Positions 1 through 8,390 of a DNA stretch of 64,000 nucleotides are shown piece by piece. Source of the stretch: Pantoea rwandensis (GTDB lineage Bacteria; Pseudomonadota; Gammaproteobacteria; Enterobacterales; Enterobacteriaceae). The notes under the pieces were generated by a model. That model searched no databases. It saw nothing but the letters and a program-made list of their open reading frames with translations, and was not told the DNA's origin. Both the position numbers and the translations under genes were made by a program. The stretch is from positions 2,852,001 to 2,916,000 of the forward strand of contig NZ_CP009454.1 in assembly GCF_000759475.1 (NCBI RefSeq). Reading direction: 5' to 3'. Position 1 is the stretch's first letter; each line of letters starts with the position of its first letter.

Positions 1-893
1 CGTGGCAGTTCACCGATAAGTGGTCACTGGATGCTGGGGTACGTTTGAGTACGGTGAATTTCGACTCCAACGACTATTACGTCACCTCAAGCGATCCCGA
101 TGACAGCGGTAATCGCAGTTATCATCGCTGGCTGCCAGCTGCCTCACTGAAATATGCGATTGATAATAGCTGGAATGCCTATGTGTCTGCGGGCCGTGGT
201 TTTGAAACGCCTACGCTAAATGAGTTGTCCTATCGTTCTCTGAGCCAGTCTGGGCTTAATTTAGATCTCAAACCTGCAACGAGTGACACGGTTGAATTAG
301 GCACTAAAAAAAGAATAGGCAACGGACTTATCACTGCTGCAATATTCCAGACTGATACGTCCAACGAGATTGTTTCAGCGGGAAGTTCTGAAGGGCGTTC
401 AATTTACAAAAATGCCGGTGAAACCCGTCGTCGCGGATTGGAGTTGGGTCTGGATCAGGAGTTTGGCTATGACTGGCACCTGAAAGCGGCGTGGACTCTG
501 CTGGATGCGCGCTATCGTTCCAACGCCTTCGGCACGGACAGCTGTGACGGCAACCGTATTCCAGGCATCGCACGTAATATGGCCTATGCCGGATTAGCCT
601 ATGCGCCGGATCAAGGCTGGTATGCCGGCGGTGATGTGCGCTACATGAGCGACATTGCAGCGGACGATGAAAATGATGTCAAAGCACCCTCTTATACCGT
701 ATTTGGCCTGAACTCGGGTTATAAGTGGCTGGTACAGAACTGGACACTGGACTTGTTTGGTCGCGTAGATAACCTGTTCGACCGTACTTATGTGGGTTCT
801 GTGATCGTCAATGAGAGCAACGGTCGCTATTACGAACCGGCGCCAGGGCGCAACTACAGCGTTGGCCTGACGGTGAGTTATGCGTTTCAGTAA
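1..893 (+). CDS. TonB-dependent outer-membrane receptor, C-terminal part
   Basis: The reading frame is already open at the window edge (codons from base 3), so only about 297 C-terminal residues are visible. They form the end of a TonB-dependent beta-barrel: alternating hydrophobic strands, a typical GRGFETPTLNEL stretch, an NLFDRTYVGS segment and a C-terminal Phe-containing last strand (SYAFQ) expected for outer-membrane insertion. The plug domain and TonB box lie outside the window. Such proteins take up siderophores, cobalamin or other large ligands using the proton motive force through TonB-ExbBD. The end resembles the YncD/PqqU group from memory, but this is tentative; the ligand cannot be read from this fragment. 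An internal TTG at base 45 is not the true start. A strong terminator follows. Confidence 0.88.
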   Translation, partial: WQFTDKWSLDAGVRLSTVNFDSNDYYVTSSDPDDSGNRSYHRWLPAASLKYAIDNSWNAYVSAGRGFETPTLNELSYRSLSQSGLNLDLKPATSDTVELGTKKRIGNGLITAAIFQTDTSNEIVSAGSSEGRSIYKNAGETRRRGLELGLDQEFGYDWHLKAAWTLLDARYRSNAFGTDSCDGNRIPGIARNMAYAGLAYAPDQGWYAGGDVRYMSDIAADDENDVKAPSYTVFGLNSGYKWLVQNWTLDLFGRVDNLFDRTYVGSVIVNESNGRYYEPAPGRNYSVGLTVSYAFQ

Positions 894-914
894 CTGATAC
901 CGCGCGCCTGTGAA

Positions 915-953
915 AAAGCCCTGCAAGCATCTTCGGATCGCAGGGCTTTTTTT
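915..953 (+). terminator. Rho-independent terminator after the TonB receptor gene
   Basis: A 10-bp perfect stem (AAAGCCCTGC pairing with GCAGGGCTTT) around a 15-nt loop ends in a run of seven T. It starts 22 bp after the stop codon. Confidence 0.9.
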
Positions 954-1005
954 ATGCCATTGAGACAATACGGGCGCGGTCAATGCAGGCCCATGGCAAT
1001 GAAGA

Positions 1006-1560
1006 TTACTTCAGCAGAGCCAGCACATCGGCCGTTGAACCCGTTTCGCCCAGACGCGGGAAGATACGCTCAACGCTGTTTTGGTGGGTATCAGCGTTCA
1101 GACAGGTCATCGCATCTGTTGCCAGCGTGACGTTGTAACCCAGCTCGTAAGCCTGACGCGCAGTGGATTCCACGCCAATGCTGGTGGCGATACCGCACAC
1201 CACCACCTGAGTGATACCACGCTGCTGCAACTGATCGTGCAGATCCGTGTTGTGGAAACCACCCCAGGTCTTTTTCGTCACGGCAATTTCATCGGCCTTC
1301 AGCGCCATTTCCGGCACCAGCACAGCCCAGTCGGCTGGCAGTTCGCCACTGTGGCGTGCCTGCTCGTTACGGCCTGGTGCGCCACCGGCGACATTCACTT
1401 TCACCACCGGCAGGTTTTTGCCATGAAACGCCTTAACCAGCTGTGCACAACGCTCAACCACAACATCGGCTGACAAAGGCGCAACAGGAAGACGGACAAT
1501 GCCGTGCTGCAGATCAATCACAATCAGGGCGGTTTTTGCGTCTAAGGTTGTTAAAGCCAT
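1006..1560 (-). CDS. Isochorismatase-family cysteine-less hydrolase
   Basis: This 184-residue protein has the isochorismatase-like hydrolase fold: the nucleophile-assisting Asp in ALIVIDLQ (D16), the conserved lysine region TKKTWGGF (K96/K97), and the GIATSIGVESTAR helix start near residue 123. In amidohydrolase members of the family (nicotinamidase, RutB) the helix carries the catalytic Cys. Here that position is Gly129, as in true isochorismatases such as EntB and PhzD, so a thioester mechanism is unlikely. The substrate is unknown. It lies 17 bp downstream of a MarR-family gene on the same strand, so the two are probably co-transcribed and controlled by that regulator. Length is typical of the family. 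Confidence 0.85.
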   Translation of the reverse strand: MALTTLDAKTALIVIDLQHGIVRLPVAPLSADVVVERCAQLVKAFHGKNLPVVKVNVAGGAPGRNEQARHSGELPADWAVLVPEMALKADEIAVTKKTWGGFHNTDLHDQLQQRGITQVVVCGIATSIGVESTARQAYELGYNVTLATDAMTCLNADTHQNSVERIFPRLGETGSTADVLALLK

Positions 1561-1577
1561 GGGAATTCCTCTCAGGA

Positions 1578-2003
1578 TTATTGGTCGGCGATACGTTGCA
1601 GTAAGGGGATAGCGGCCAGTAAAATTTGCTGTTCCGCACTATTGAGCGTGGTTGCCATGCTCTGGAGTAGCCAGTCATCACGCTTTGCACGATTGGCGGC
1701 GATCAGCGTCAGGCAGCTTTCCGTCGGCAGATAGCGGGTTTTACGGCCGTCCAGCGGATCGGCTTCCCCTTTCACTAATCCCTGCGCCTGCAAGCTGGCC
1801 ACGGTCGCGCCCATCGACTGACTGCGCACGCCTTCTAACCCGGCCAGTTCTGTTACCGTCATCGCGCCATCGCGCACCAGATAACCCAACACAGAAACCT
1901 GTGGCCAGGTGAGATCGCCCGGTGGGGCCGATTCGCGCAGACGTCGCGCCAGTTTGCCATTCACGCTGCGTAGAGTTGCAGCCGCGCTATTCAGGTCGCT
2001 CAT
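1578..2003 (-). CDS. MarR-family transcriptional regulator
   Basis: The 141-residue protein has the MarR winged-helix layout: dimerisation helices at both ends, a recognition region around residues 45-75 (MTVTELAGLEGVRSQSMGAT) and a beta-wing with the characteristic DPLDGRKTRYLPTE sequence near residue 83-96. MarR proteins repress their own operons and release DNA on binding small phenolic or other lipophilic ligands. It is first in a two-gene unit with the isochorismatase-like hydrolase. Its ATG is preceded by AAGGAG, and a 34-bp palindrome lies just upstream, which fits autorepression. The ligand is not predictable from sequence. Confidence 0.9.
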   Translation of the reverse strand: MSDLNSAAATLRSVNGKLARRLRESAPPGDLTWPQVSVLGYLVRDGAMTVTELAGLEGVRSQSMGATVASLQAQGLVKGEADPLDGRKTRYLPTESCLTLIAANRAKRDDWLLQSMATTLNSAEQQILLAAIPLLQRIADQ

Positions 2004-2040
2004 GGCACCTTCTCCTTACTGATGAAGCGCGAGTATATAA

Positions 2041-2074
2041 ATACGAAGGCAAACTGTGTAGTTTACCTTCGTAT
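2041..2074. promoter_or_regulatory. 34-bp palindromic operator upstream of the marR-type gene
   Basis: Arms ATACGAAGG and CCTTCGTAT, then AAAC and GTTT inside a single mismatched pair, are arranged around a 6-nt centre. A TATATA -10-like box lies next to it on the minus strand (about 2033-2038). Position 40-70 bp upstream of the regulator start makes it the likely MarR operator (inference). Confidence 0.7.
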
Positions 2075-2091
2075 CAATTTGTAATTGGCAC

Positions 2092-2637
2092 TCACGGCCG
2101 CTTGATATAATGAATCAAACTGTGAAAACGCAGCGGTGTGCTGAGGGGATTACGATAACTGTGTGCGACATCCGCCGCAAACTGGTGCGCTTCGCCGCTT
2201 TGCAGACGACGCCAGGTTCCCTCCACACAGAGCAGCAGTTCACCTTCCAGCACCACTACCTGCTCGATGACGCCATTTTCATGCGCTGATGAATCGCTTT
2301 GCGCGCCACCGGCAAGCGTGACCTCCAGCAGATCAAAACGCAATGCCGCATCATAAGGCAGCAGCGGCTTTACCTGCATTTGCGCATTGGGTTGGCTAAA
2401 CGTCGCGGCGCTACCCGGCGGTTGATCGCTGCCCTGGACAAAAAACGAGAAAGGCACATTGAAACCGGTGGCGATTTTCCACAATGTCGCCACCGTCGGG
2501 CTGGATTCACCGCGTTCGATTTGGCCCAGCATCGCTTTGCTGACACCGGTGCGATCTGCTGCCAGTGTCAGGCTCCAGCCGTTCGCCTGGCGCAATTGTT
2601 TTAACGCCTGACTCAAATGTTGATGCAGATTTTCCAT
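2092..2637 (-). CDS. sutR: XRE-cupin transcriptional regulator SutR (YdcN)
   Basis: This 181-residue regulator has an N-terminal helix-turn-helix (residues about 8-63, with SKAMLGQIERGESSPTVATL) and a C-terminal cupin domain (about 100-178, ending RFHSLIHY). Sequence and size match E. coli SutR/YdcN, a regulator linked to sulfur use. I chose the ATG at 2637 because GGAG lies 6 nt upstream; the longer reading frame would start at a TTG that overlaps this ribosome site. It is divergent from a BenE-type transporter gene, as ydcN is from ydcO in E. coli. Two palindromes between the genes probably bind it. The cupin ligand is unknown. Confidence 0.88.
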   Translation of the reverse strand: MENLHQHLSQALKQLRQANGWSLTLAADRTGVSKAMLGQIERGESSPTVATLWKIATGFNVPFSFFVQGSDQPPGSAATFSQPNAQMQVKPLLPYDAALRFDLLEVTLAGGAQSDSSAHENGVIEQVVVLEGELLLCVEGTWRRLQSGEAHQFAADVAHSYRNPLSTPLRFHSLIHYIKRP

Positions 2638-2673
2638 GATATCTCCTGGCAAATTCGCGCGCAGTGTAGCACT

Positions 2674-2719
2674 TGTGCGTTATAACACACTCGTGCAATA
2701 GTGTGCGTTATAACGCACA
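2674..2719. promoter_or_regulatory. Paired operators between sutR and ydcO
   Basis: A perfect 18-bp palindrome, TGTGCGTTATAACGCACA (2702-2719), is preceded by a copy with two mismatches (2674-2691) whose centre is 28 bp away. They sit in the divergent promoter region and are the obvious candidates for SutR binding (inference from position and symmetry). Confidence 0.72.
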
Positions 2720-2734
2720 GCAGGATGCATTTCG

Positions 2735-3913
2735 ATGATGACCGCCACTTCGCGCAACGCTTTCTCTTTCCCTATGCTGGTTTCCGGCTTTATTGCGGTG
2801 CTGGTGGGATACAGCAGCACTGCCGCATTGATTTTCCAGGCCGCTCAGGCCGCAGGCGCCTCGCCAGAACAGATCGGCGGCTGGCTGTCGATGCTCGGCA
2901 TCGGCATGGGGCTCGCCTCTTTTGGTCTTTCGGTGTGGACACGCATGCCGATTCTGGCTGCCTGGTCGACACCGGGCGCGGCACTATTAGCCACCAGCGT
3001 GCAGGGCCTGACCCTGAATGAAGTGGTGGGCGTGTTTGTGGCGACCAATGCGCTGATCGTACTGAGTGGCGTGACCGGACTGTTTGCCCGCTTGATGAAC
3101 CACATCCCGCAATCTTTGGCAGCGGCGATGCTGGCGGGGATTTTACTGCGCTTCGGGATCGGCACCTTCACCGGTTTACAAGGTAACTTTGCGCTGTGTG
3201 GCAGTATGTGTCTGGTGTGGCTGTTAAGCCGACGCTGGCTGCCGCGCTATGCCATCATTCTGGCCCTGATCGCCGGCGTGCTGGTGGCGGTGGGTCAGCA
3301 GGCGATTCACTTCCCACCGCATGCGCTGACGCTGAGCGTGCCCGAATTTATCATGCCACAGTTTACGCTGGCCTCGCTGATTGGCGTGGGTTTGCCCTAT
3401 TTCCTCGTCACCATGGCTTCACAAAATGCGCCGGGCATTGCGACCCTTCAGGCACATGGTTACCAACCGCCGGTTTCCGCTCTTACTGGCTGGACCGGCT
3501 TCATTGCGCTGGTCTTGTCTCCGTTTGGCGGTTTTTCGGTGTGCATTGCGGCCATTACCGCTGCCATTTGCATGGGAGACGATGTGGATGCCGATCCGAA
3601 ACGACGCTGGATGGCCTCCGCGATTGCCGGGATTTTCTATCTGCTGACTGGCTTTACCGGCGCGCTGATCGCCATTCTGTTAAGTGCCTTGCCGCAGGTG
3701 CTGATCGCCACGCTGGCCGGTCTGGCGCTACTGGCCACCCTCTCCGGCAGTCTGCAACGCGCCCTCGCCGAACCCGATCACCGTGACAGCGCCATCGTCG
3801 CCTTTTTGATCACCGCCAGTGGTATCTCACTGCTGGGTATTGGTTCTGCCTTCTGGGGATTAATCGGCGGCATGATCACCCATTTGGTCCTGAGCCAACG
3901 CGCACGCGCTTAA
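2735..3913 (+). CDS. ydcO: BenE-family inner-membrane transporter YdcO
   Basis: The 392-residue protein is almost entirely hydrophobic, with about 12 membrane segments, and matches the BenE (benzoate/proton symporter) family; the conserved ASQNAPGIATL stretch is at about residues 228-238. In E. coli the same gene, ydcO, neighbours ydcN (sutR), and the arrangement is retained here. The family name comes from Acinetobacter BenE, but benzoate transport is not shown for YdcO; given SutR, an organosulfur or related aromatic substrate is possible. Two consecutive ATG codons (2735, 2738) are possible starts; AGG is about 10 nt upstream of the first. A terminator follows. Confidence 0.87.
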   Translation: MMTATSRNAFSFPMLVSGFIAVLVGYSSTAALIFQAAQAAGASPEQIGGWLSMLGIGMGLASFGLSVWTRMPILAAWSTPGAALLATSVQGLTLNEVVGVFVATNALIVLSGVTGLFARLMNHIPQSLAAAMLAGILLRFGIGTFTGLQGNFALCGSMCLVWLLSRRWLPRYAIILALIAGVLVAVGQQAIHFPPHALTLSVPEFIMPQFTLASLIGVGLPYFLVTMASQNAPGIATLQAHGYQPPVSALTGWTGFIALVLSPFGGFSVCIAAITAAICMGDDVDADPKRRWMASAIAGIFYLLTGFTGALIAILLSALPQVLIATLAGLALLATLSGSLQRALAEPDHRDSAIVAFLITASGISLLGIGSAFWGLIGGMITHLVLSQRARA

Positions 3914-3939
3914 AATTTCAGCAACTCACGCCTACACGC

Positions 3940-3968
3940 GGGAAAAACACCCTGTTTTTCCCCCTTTA
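3940..3968 (+). terminator. Terminator after ydcO
   Basis: GGGAAAAACA and TGTTTTTCCC form a 10-bp stem with a CCC loop, 26 bp after the ydcO stop. The trailing sequence is only moderately T-rich (CCCTTTAT). Confidence 0.6.
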
Positions 3969-4065
3969 TCAGCCGTTTGATTCCCTGCATTTGGCTTAAG
4001 ATCACCAGCATCGCCAATTACACACACTGTTTTGCTTCAGGCAACCACCGATAAGGGCCCTACGA

Positions 4066-5415
4066 GTGGCAAAAACTTTTCTGCGCAGCGGCAATCTGGA
4101 TTCGGTACTGGCACTGGGTGAAAACGGCCAGCCGGTCTGGGCCTCTGCCCTGCAAATCCGTGAAACACTACGTTTGCGCCGTCAGACGGCTCTGGCAAAC
4201 TGCCTCGCCATTCCCCAGGCCAATGAGCGCGGGGATCGCCTCGACTGGTATGCCCCTTTTAACGGCAAAGTAAAATCGTGGCGCGGTGCCAGCGATCATG
4301 AGCGGCAAAAAGCGCTGGAACGCCTGACGCTTAATCAGCAGGATTTACTGGCTGCAAGTTTACGCGCGCGTGACGCGGAGAATCCGGCAATGCGCCTGTT
4401 TGGTGCCTTACTGAGCAAGACGCTGCAGTTCCCGGATCAGCAGTACGTTTATCTGGTCGATGGCAAACCCGTCATCACCTTCTGGGGCTTTGTCGATCCG
4501 CAGGCGCGCTCACGCGATGACGCACTGGCCTGCCTGCGCGACAGCCTGGAAGAGGATTTACCGCCGTTGCTGCCAGAACCACCGGCCGCTGTTATCGTGG
4601 CACCGGTTATCGCGCCGTTGATTGAAGTGCCTGCCGTTGCTGCTGCACCCGTGGTGGAAGAGCCCGTCGAGATCGCCCAGCCTGAACCTGAACCTGAAGC
4701 GCCACAGCCGGTGCCTGAACCTGAACCTAAAGTCGAGCAGCCGCCTGTCCGTCGCCCTTCCGCACTGCGTCCACTGATGCTGCTGCTCCCGGTCGCTGCC
4801 GCGGCAGCAGCAGGTGTGGCATTCTGGCTGCACAGCTCACCGCCTGAAGCCGCACCGCAAGCCCAGGTTACCGATGCACCCGTGCCCGTTTTCACGCCAC
4901 CGCCGGTGGTCGCGAAAGCTGAAAAACTGGCCGCGACGCTGCCGCAAAAAACGGCCACCGTCAGCGCCGCGCCGGTGCCTGCCGCGCCACCTGCCCCCCC
5001 AGAAGTGATTGCTGAACATACGGAACCGGCTAAGGCTGATGACCTGGTGATGACCACCGAAGATGCGCGTATTGGTTCCGTGAAGTTTATCAACGGCACC
5101 TGGCGCGTCATATTACGACAAACTAACCTGCCAACCGGTAAGCCACCGAGCCTGCGTTACCAGCTGCGTAACGGTAAAGGCATCGCCACCATTACGCAGG
5201 GCGATAACATCCGCTGTAAAGCCGATGTCACTGCCGCGATGACGGTAGACGGCACCATGGTGGTTCGCAGCCGCTATACTGCGACCTGCAGCGACAAATC
5301 GCGCTACCGCATGCCGGAACTGGTGTGTAAAGCCGGTGATGGTATTGCCAGTTGCACTGCGCAGTACGGCGCAGATCAGGTCTTCCCGTTGACGATTAAG
5401 CGTGAGAGTAAGTAA
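4066..5415 (+). CDS. srfA: SrfA-family protein, first gene of srfABC
   Basis: This 449-residue protein starts at a GTG, chosen because AAGGG lies 8 nt upstream and the frame has no better start. Residues 1-175 form a conserved globular N-terminal domain. A low-complexity Pro/Glu/Ala linker (about 178-230) leads to one membrane segment (about 236-256, LMLLLPVAAAAAAGVAFWL), a second Pro/Ala-rich stretch, then a C-terminal domain with four cysteines (about 330-449). It resembles SrfA of the srfABC operons named from Salmonella (SsrB-regulated factors). The biochemical role is unknown. The single membrane span suggests it anchors the complex, with the C-terminal domain in the periplasm (inference). 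srfB begins 2 bp after its stop codon. Confidence 0.82.
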   Translation: MAKTFLRSGNLDSVLALGENGQPVWASALQIRETLRLRRQTALANCLAIPQANERGDRLDWYAPFNGKVKSWRGASDHERQKALERLTLNQQDLLAASLRARDAENPAMRLFGALLSKTLQFPDQQYVYLVDGKPVITFWGFVDPQARSRDDALACLRDSLEEDLPPLLPEPPAAVIVAPVIAPLIEVPAVAAAPVVEEPVEIAQPEPEPEAPQPVPEPEPKVEQPPVRRPSALRPLMLLLPVAAAAAAGVAFWLHSSPPEAAPQAQVTDAPVPVFTPPPVVAKAEKLAATLPQKTATVSAAPVPAAPPAPPEVIAEHTEPAKADDLVMTTEDARIGSVKFINGTWRVILRQTNLPTGKPPSLRYQLRNGKGIATITQGDNIRCKADVTAAMTVDGTMVVRSRYTATCSDKSRYRMPELVCKAGDGIASCTAQYGADQVFPLTIKRESK

Positions 5416-5417
5416 AC

Positions 5418-8390
5418 ATGTTGGCTCCCCTCATCGATGACAAACAAAAAATCACGCTGATTGAAGATAGCGGTGTGCAGTTTCTCGATTTTGGCTTACG
5501 TCTGCCTGCCTTGCAGGCGCGCCGCCAGTTCGTTCGTCAAACCGCTAACGGACCGCTGCTGCGGCTGAACGTGGACGGCAACAGCGGCAAATTTTTGCTC
5601 TATCCCGAAGATGGCGGTGCAGCAGAAGTGGTGCGTCCCGAGTCGGACATTGCACTGGCAGATTCGTTAACGCTGCTGGCACACCAGTGGCTGCCGCTGC
5701 CGGTGTTGCGCTGCACCAGCGGTCGCCGTTTTATCGGCGGCCCGGATAATTGGGCGCGCCTGCACCTGGCACCGCTGGCACAGCCAGATGCCGCAGGTAA
5801 CACCCATCGCATTACGCTGGCGTTTGATACCCGCATCGTGCCGGAACAGGACGGCGGCGAACAGCACGGTCTGAGCAAAGCCGATGCACAAAACGGCGTG
5901 AGTTTCGCCCTTGCCTGGCACAACTATGAACTGGGTGAGTTTCTGGACCACACCTGGGTGGATGGCTGGCTGCGTGAAACCTTTACGCAGCAGGTCAACG
6001 CGCTGGAGTCTCGCCGCGAGCAGGAGCTGAATCAGGCGCTGCGTGAGTTTGAGTATCAGGCTCACTATCTCAACCTGCTGGAACTGCTGGGTGAGCAGTT
6101 GGATCTGGCCGAGATCTACATTCAGGCCACTTCGCTGCAAACCCCGGCGGTGAACGTGGACATCATCCTTGACGTCGGTAACTCGCACACCTGCGGCATT
6201 TTGGTTGAAGACCACGCCGAAGAGAGCAACGGTCTGCGCCAGACTTACGAACTGCAACTGCGCGACCTCTCTGAACCGCATCAGGTCTACAACGAGCTGT
6301 TTGACAGCCGTCTCGAATTCGCAGAAACCCGCTTTGGTAAAGCGAATTTCTCGCTGGAAAGTGGCCGCGAAAACGCCTTTATGTGGCCATCGCTGACGCG
6401 CGTGGGTCGCGAAGCCAGCCGTCTTGCGCTGCTGCGCGCAGGCACAGAAGGCAGCACCGGTCTCTCCAGCCCGCGCCGTTATCTGTGGGATGAAGCACGT
6501 TATCAGCCAGGCTGGCGCTTCAACGCCCATGGCAGCAGTGACGAGCCACAGGCAACCGCGCTGCCTTTCACCCTGCTGCTGAACGATGAAGGCCAGCCGT
6601 TGCACGCGCTGGCTGAAGACGATCGCCTGCCGGTGTTCTCTGCCAGCTACAGCCGCAGTTCGCTGATGACCTTTATGCTGTGTGAGCTACTGGCTCAGGC
6701 GATGATGCAGATGAACAGCGTGGCACAGCGCCAGCGTATGCCGCAGAGCCAGGCCCCGCGCCAGTTGCGTCATGTGATCCTCACGCTACCGTCAGCGATG
6801 CCAAAACCAGAACGGGAAATTTTCCGTCGCCGCATGCAGGAAGCCATCGCGCTGGTGTGGAAAGCTGAAGGCTGGCATCCCGCAGAAGACGATTTCAGCA
6901 CGCAAAGCCAGGCGAAAAGTCTGCGCCCGGTGCCGGATGTCCAGATGGAGTGGGATGAAGCCACCTGCGGACAGATGGTGTGGCTGTTCAACGAAACCCA
7001 GGTGAACTTTGCCGGGCGTGCAGAAGATTTCTTCAGCAGCATGGCACGTCCGGATCGTCCGCGTGAAGCCGACGAAGTGCCGGGCAAAAGCCTGCGCATT
7101 GCTTCCATCGACATCGGTGGCGGCACCACCGATCTGGCGATCACCCAATATCGTCTTGATGACGGCCAGGGCAACAACGTCAAGATCACCCCGCGCCTGC
7201 TGTTCCGTGAAGGCTTTAAAGTCGCGGGCGACGATATTCTGCTGGATGTGATTCAGCTGTGGATTCTGCCTGCGCTGCAACAAAGTCTGCAAAAAGCAGG
7301 CCTGACGCTGGCCGAACCGCTGATGAACAAACTGTTCGGTCACGACAGCCGCATGGATGGGCAAGCCACGCTGCGTCAGCAAGTCACCCTGCAGCTGTTT
7401 ATCCCGCTGGCGCAGGCAGTACTGGAGCGTTATGAAAACTGGGACCCGCTCGACAGCCACAGCGAAATCAATGCGCTGTTCGGTGAGCTGGTACCGCAAA
7501 AGCCTGCCAGCAGCGTGCTGGCGTTTGTAAACGGTGAAATCCAGCGCACGCTGGGCGGCGACAACCGCTTCGATCTGCTTGATGTGCCTTTGGTGGTGAG
7601 CATGGCGCAGTTGCACGGTGAATTCCTGCAGCATCGTATGGCGATCATCCCGGCCTTGCGCGCCATGTGCGAAGTGGTGTCGCTTTATCAGTGCGATGTG
7701 CTGCTGTTGACCGGCCGTCCTTCGCGCTTCCCGGGCATTCAGGCGTTGGTGCGTCACCTGCAACCGCTGCCGGGCAGCCGTATTTTGTCACTGGAAGGCT
7801 ATCACACCAGCGACTGGTATCCGTTCAACAAACAAGGCCGCATTGATAACCCGAAATCCACTGCTGCCGTGGGTGCGATGCTGTGCCTGCTGGCGCTCGA
7901 TCTGCGTCTCAGCAGCTTCTGGTTCCGTGCGGGTGATTTCGAACCTTACTCCACAATCCGTTATCTGGGTGTGCTGGATGAGAACGCCACGCTGAGCGAT
8001 GACAACCTGTGTTACAGCGAGATTGACCTCGATAAAGGTGATTTCGCGCTGGATCGGAAAAGCAGCTTCCGCATTCGCGGTAACGTCTGTCTCGGATTCC
8101 GTCAGCTGGATAATGACCGCTGGCCAGCTTCACCCCTTTACAGTCTGAGCATCACCGATCCGCATCTGGCACGTAAAGTGGCCGGCGAAAGCATTTTGCG
8201 CATTAAGCTGGCGGTCCAGCCGGGGCCTGACAACTTTGGCCCGGAGCGTCTGGTGCTGAGCGATGCCCGTATGGATGACGGCAGCCGCGTGCCACTGGAA
8301 CAACTGAGCCTGAAACTGAATACGCTGTCTGCGACGGGCAATGCCAACGCGCAGTATTGGATTGACAGCGGGAGCGTCTGCAAACGATGA
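5418..8390 (+). CDS. srfB: SrfB-family actin/Hsp70-like ATPase
   Basis: The 990-residue protein belongs to the SrfB virulence-factor family. Two segments look like the phosphate-binding loops of the actin/Hsp70 ATPase fold: IILDVGNSHTCGILVED at about residue 247-263 and IASIDIGGGTTDLAI at about 560-575, with a later LLLTGRPSRFPGI loop (about 768-780) in the position of an adenosine motif. The roughly 240 residues before the first loop are family-specific. The order between srfA and srfC, with only 2 bp before and a 4-bp ATGA overlap after, argues for coupled synthesis of a three-part complex. ATPase activity is inferred; the partner or substrate is unknown. Confidence 0.88.
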   Translation: MLAPLIDDKQKITLIEDSGVQFLDFGLRLPALQARRQFVRQTANGPLLRLNVDGNSGKFLLYPEDGGAAEVVRPESDIALADSLTLLAHQWLPLPVLRCTSGRRFIGGPDNWARLHLAPLAQPDAAGNTHRITLAFDTRIVPEQDGGEQHGLSKADAQNGVSFALAWHNYELGEFLDHTWVDGWLRETFTQQVNALESRREQELNQALREFEYQAHYLNLLELLGEQLDLAEIYIQATSLQTPAVNVDIILDVGNSHTCGILVEDHAEESNGLRQTYELQLRDLSEPHQVYNELFDSRLEFAETRFGKANFSLESGRENAFMWPSLTRVGREASRLALLRAGTEGSTGLSSPRRYLWDEARYQPGWRFNAHGSSDEPQATALPFTLLLNDEGQPLHALAEDDRLPVFSASYSRSSLMTFMLCELLAQAMMQMNSVAQRQRMPQSQAPRQLRHVILTLPSAMPKPEREIFRRRMQEAIALVWKAEGWHPAEDDFSTQSQAKSLRPVPDVQMEWDEATCGQMVWLFNETQVNFAGRAEDFFSSMARPDRPREADEVPGKSLRIASIDIGGGTTDLAITQYRLDDGQGNNVKITPRLLFREGFKVAGDDILLDVIQLWILPALQQSLQKAGLTLAEPLMNKLFGHDSRMDGQATLRQQVTLQLFIPLAQAVLERYENWDPLDSHSEINALFGELVPQKPASSVLAFVNGEIQRTLGGDNRFDLLDVPLVVSMAQLHGEFLQHRMAIIPALRAMCEVVSLYQCDVLLLTGRPSRFPGIQALVRHLQPLPGSRILSLEGYHTSDWYPFNKQGRIDNPKSTAAVGAMLCLLALDLRLSSFWFRAGDFEPYSTIRYLGVLDENATLSDDNLCYSEIDLDKGDFALDRKSSFRIRGNVCLGFRQLDNDRWPASPLYSLSITDPHLARKVAGESILRIKLAVQPGPDNFGPERLVLSDARMDDGSRVPLEQLSLKLNTLSATGNANAQYWIDSGSVCKR

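Noticed and set aside
6792..7763. Long minus-strand frames opposite srfB (also 5667-6605)
   Set aside because: They are antisense shadows of srfB with no conserved domain or ribosome site.
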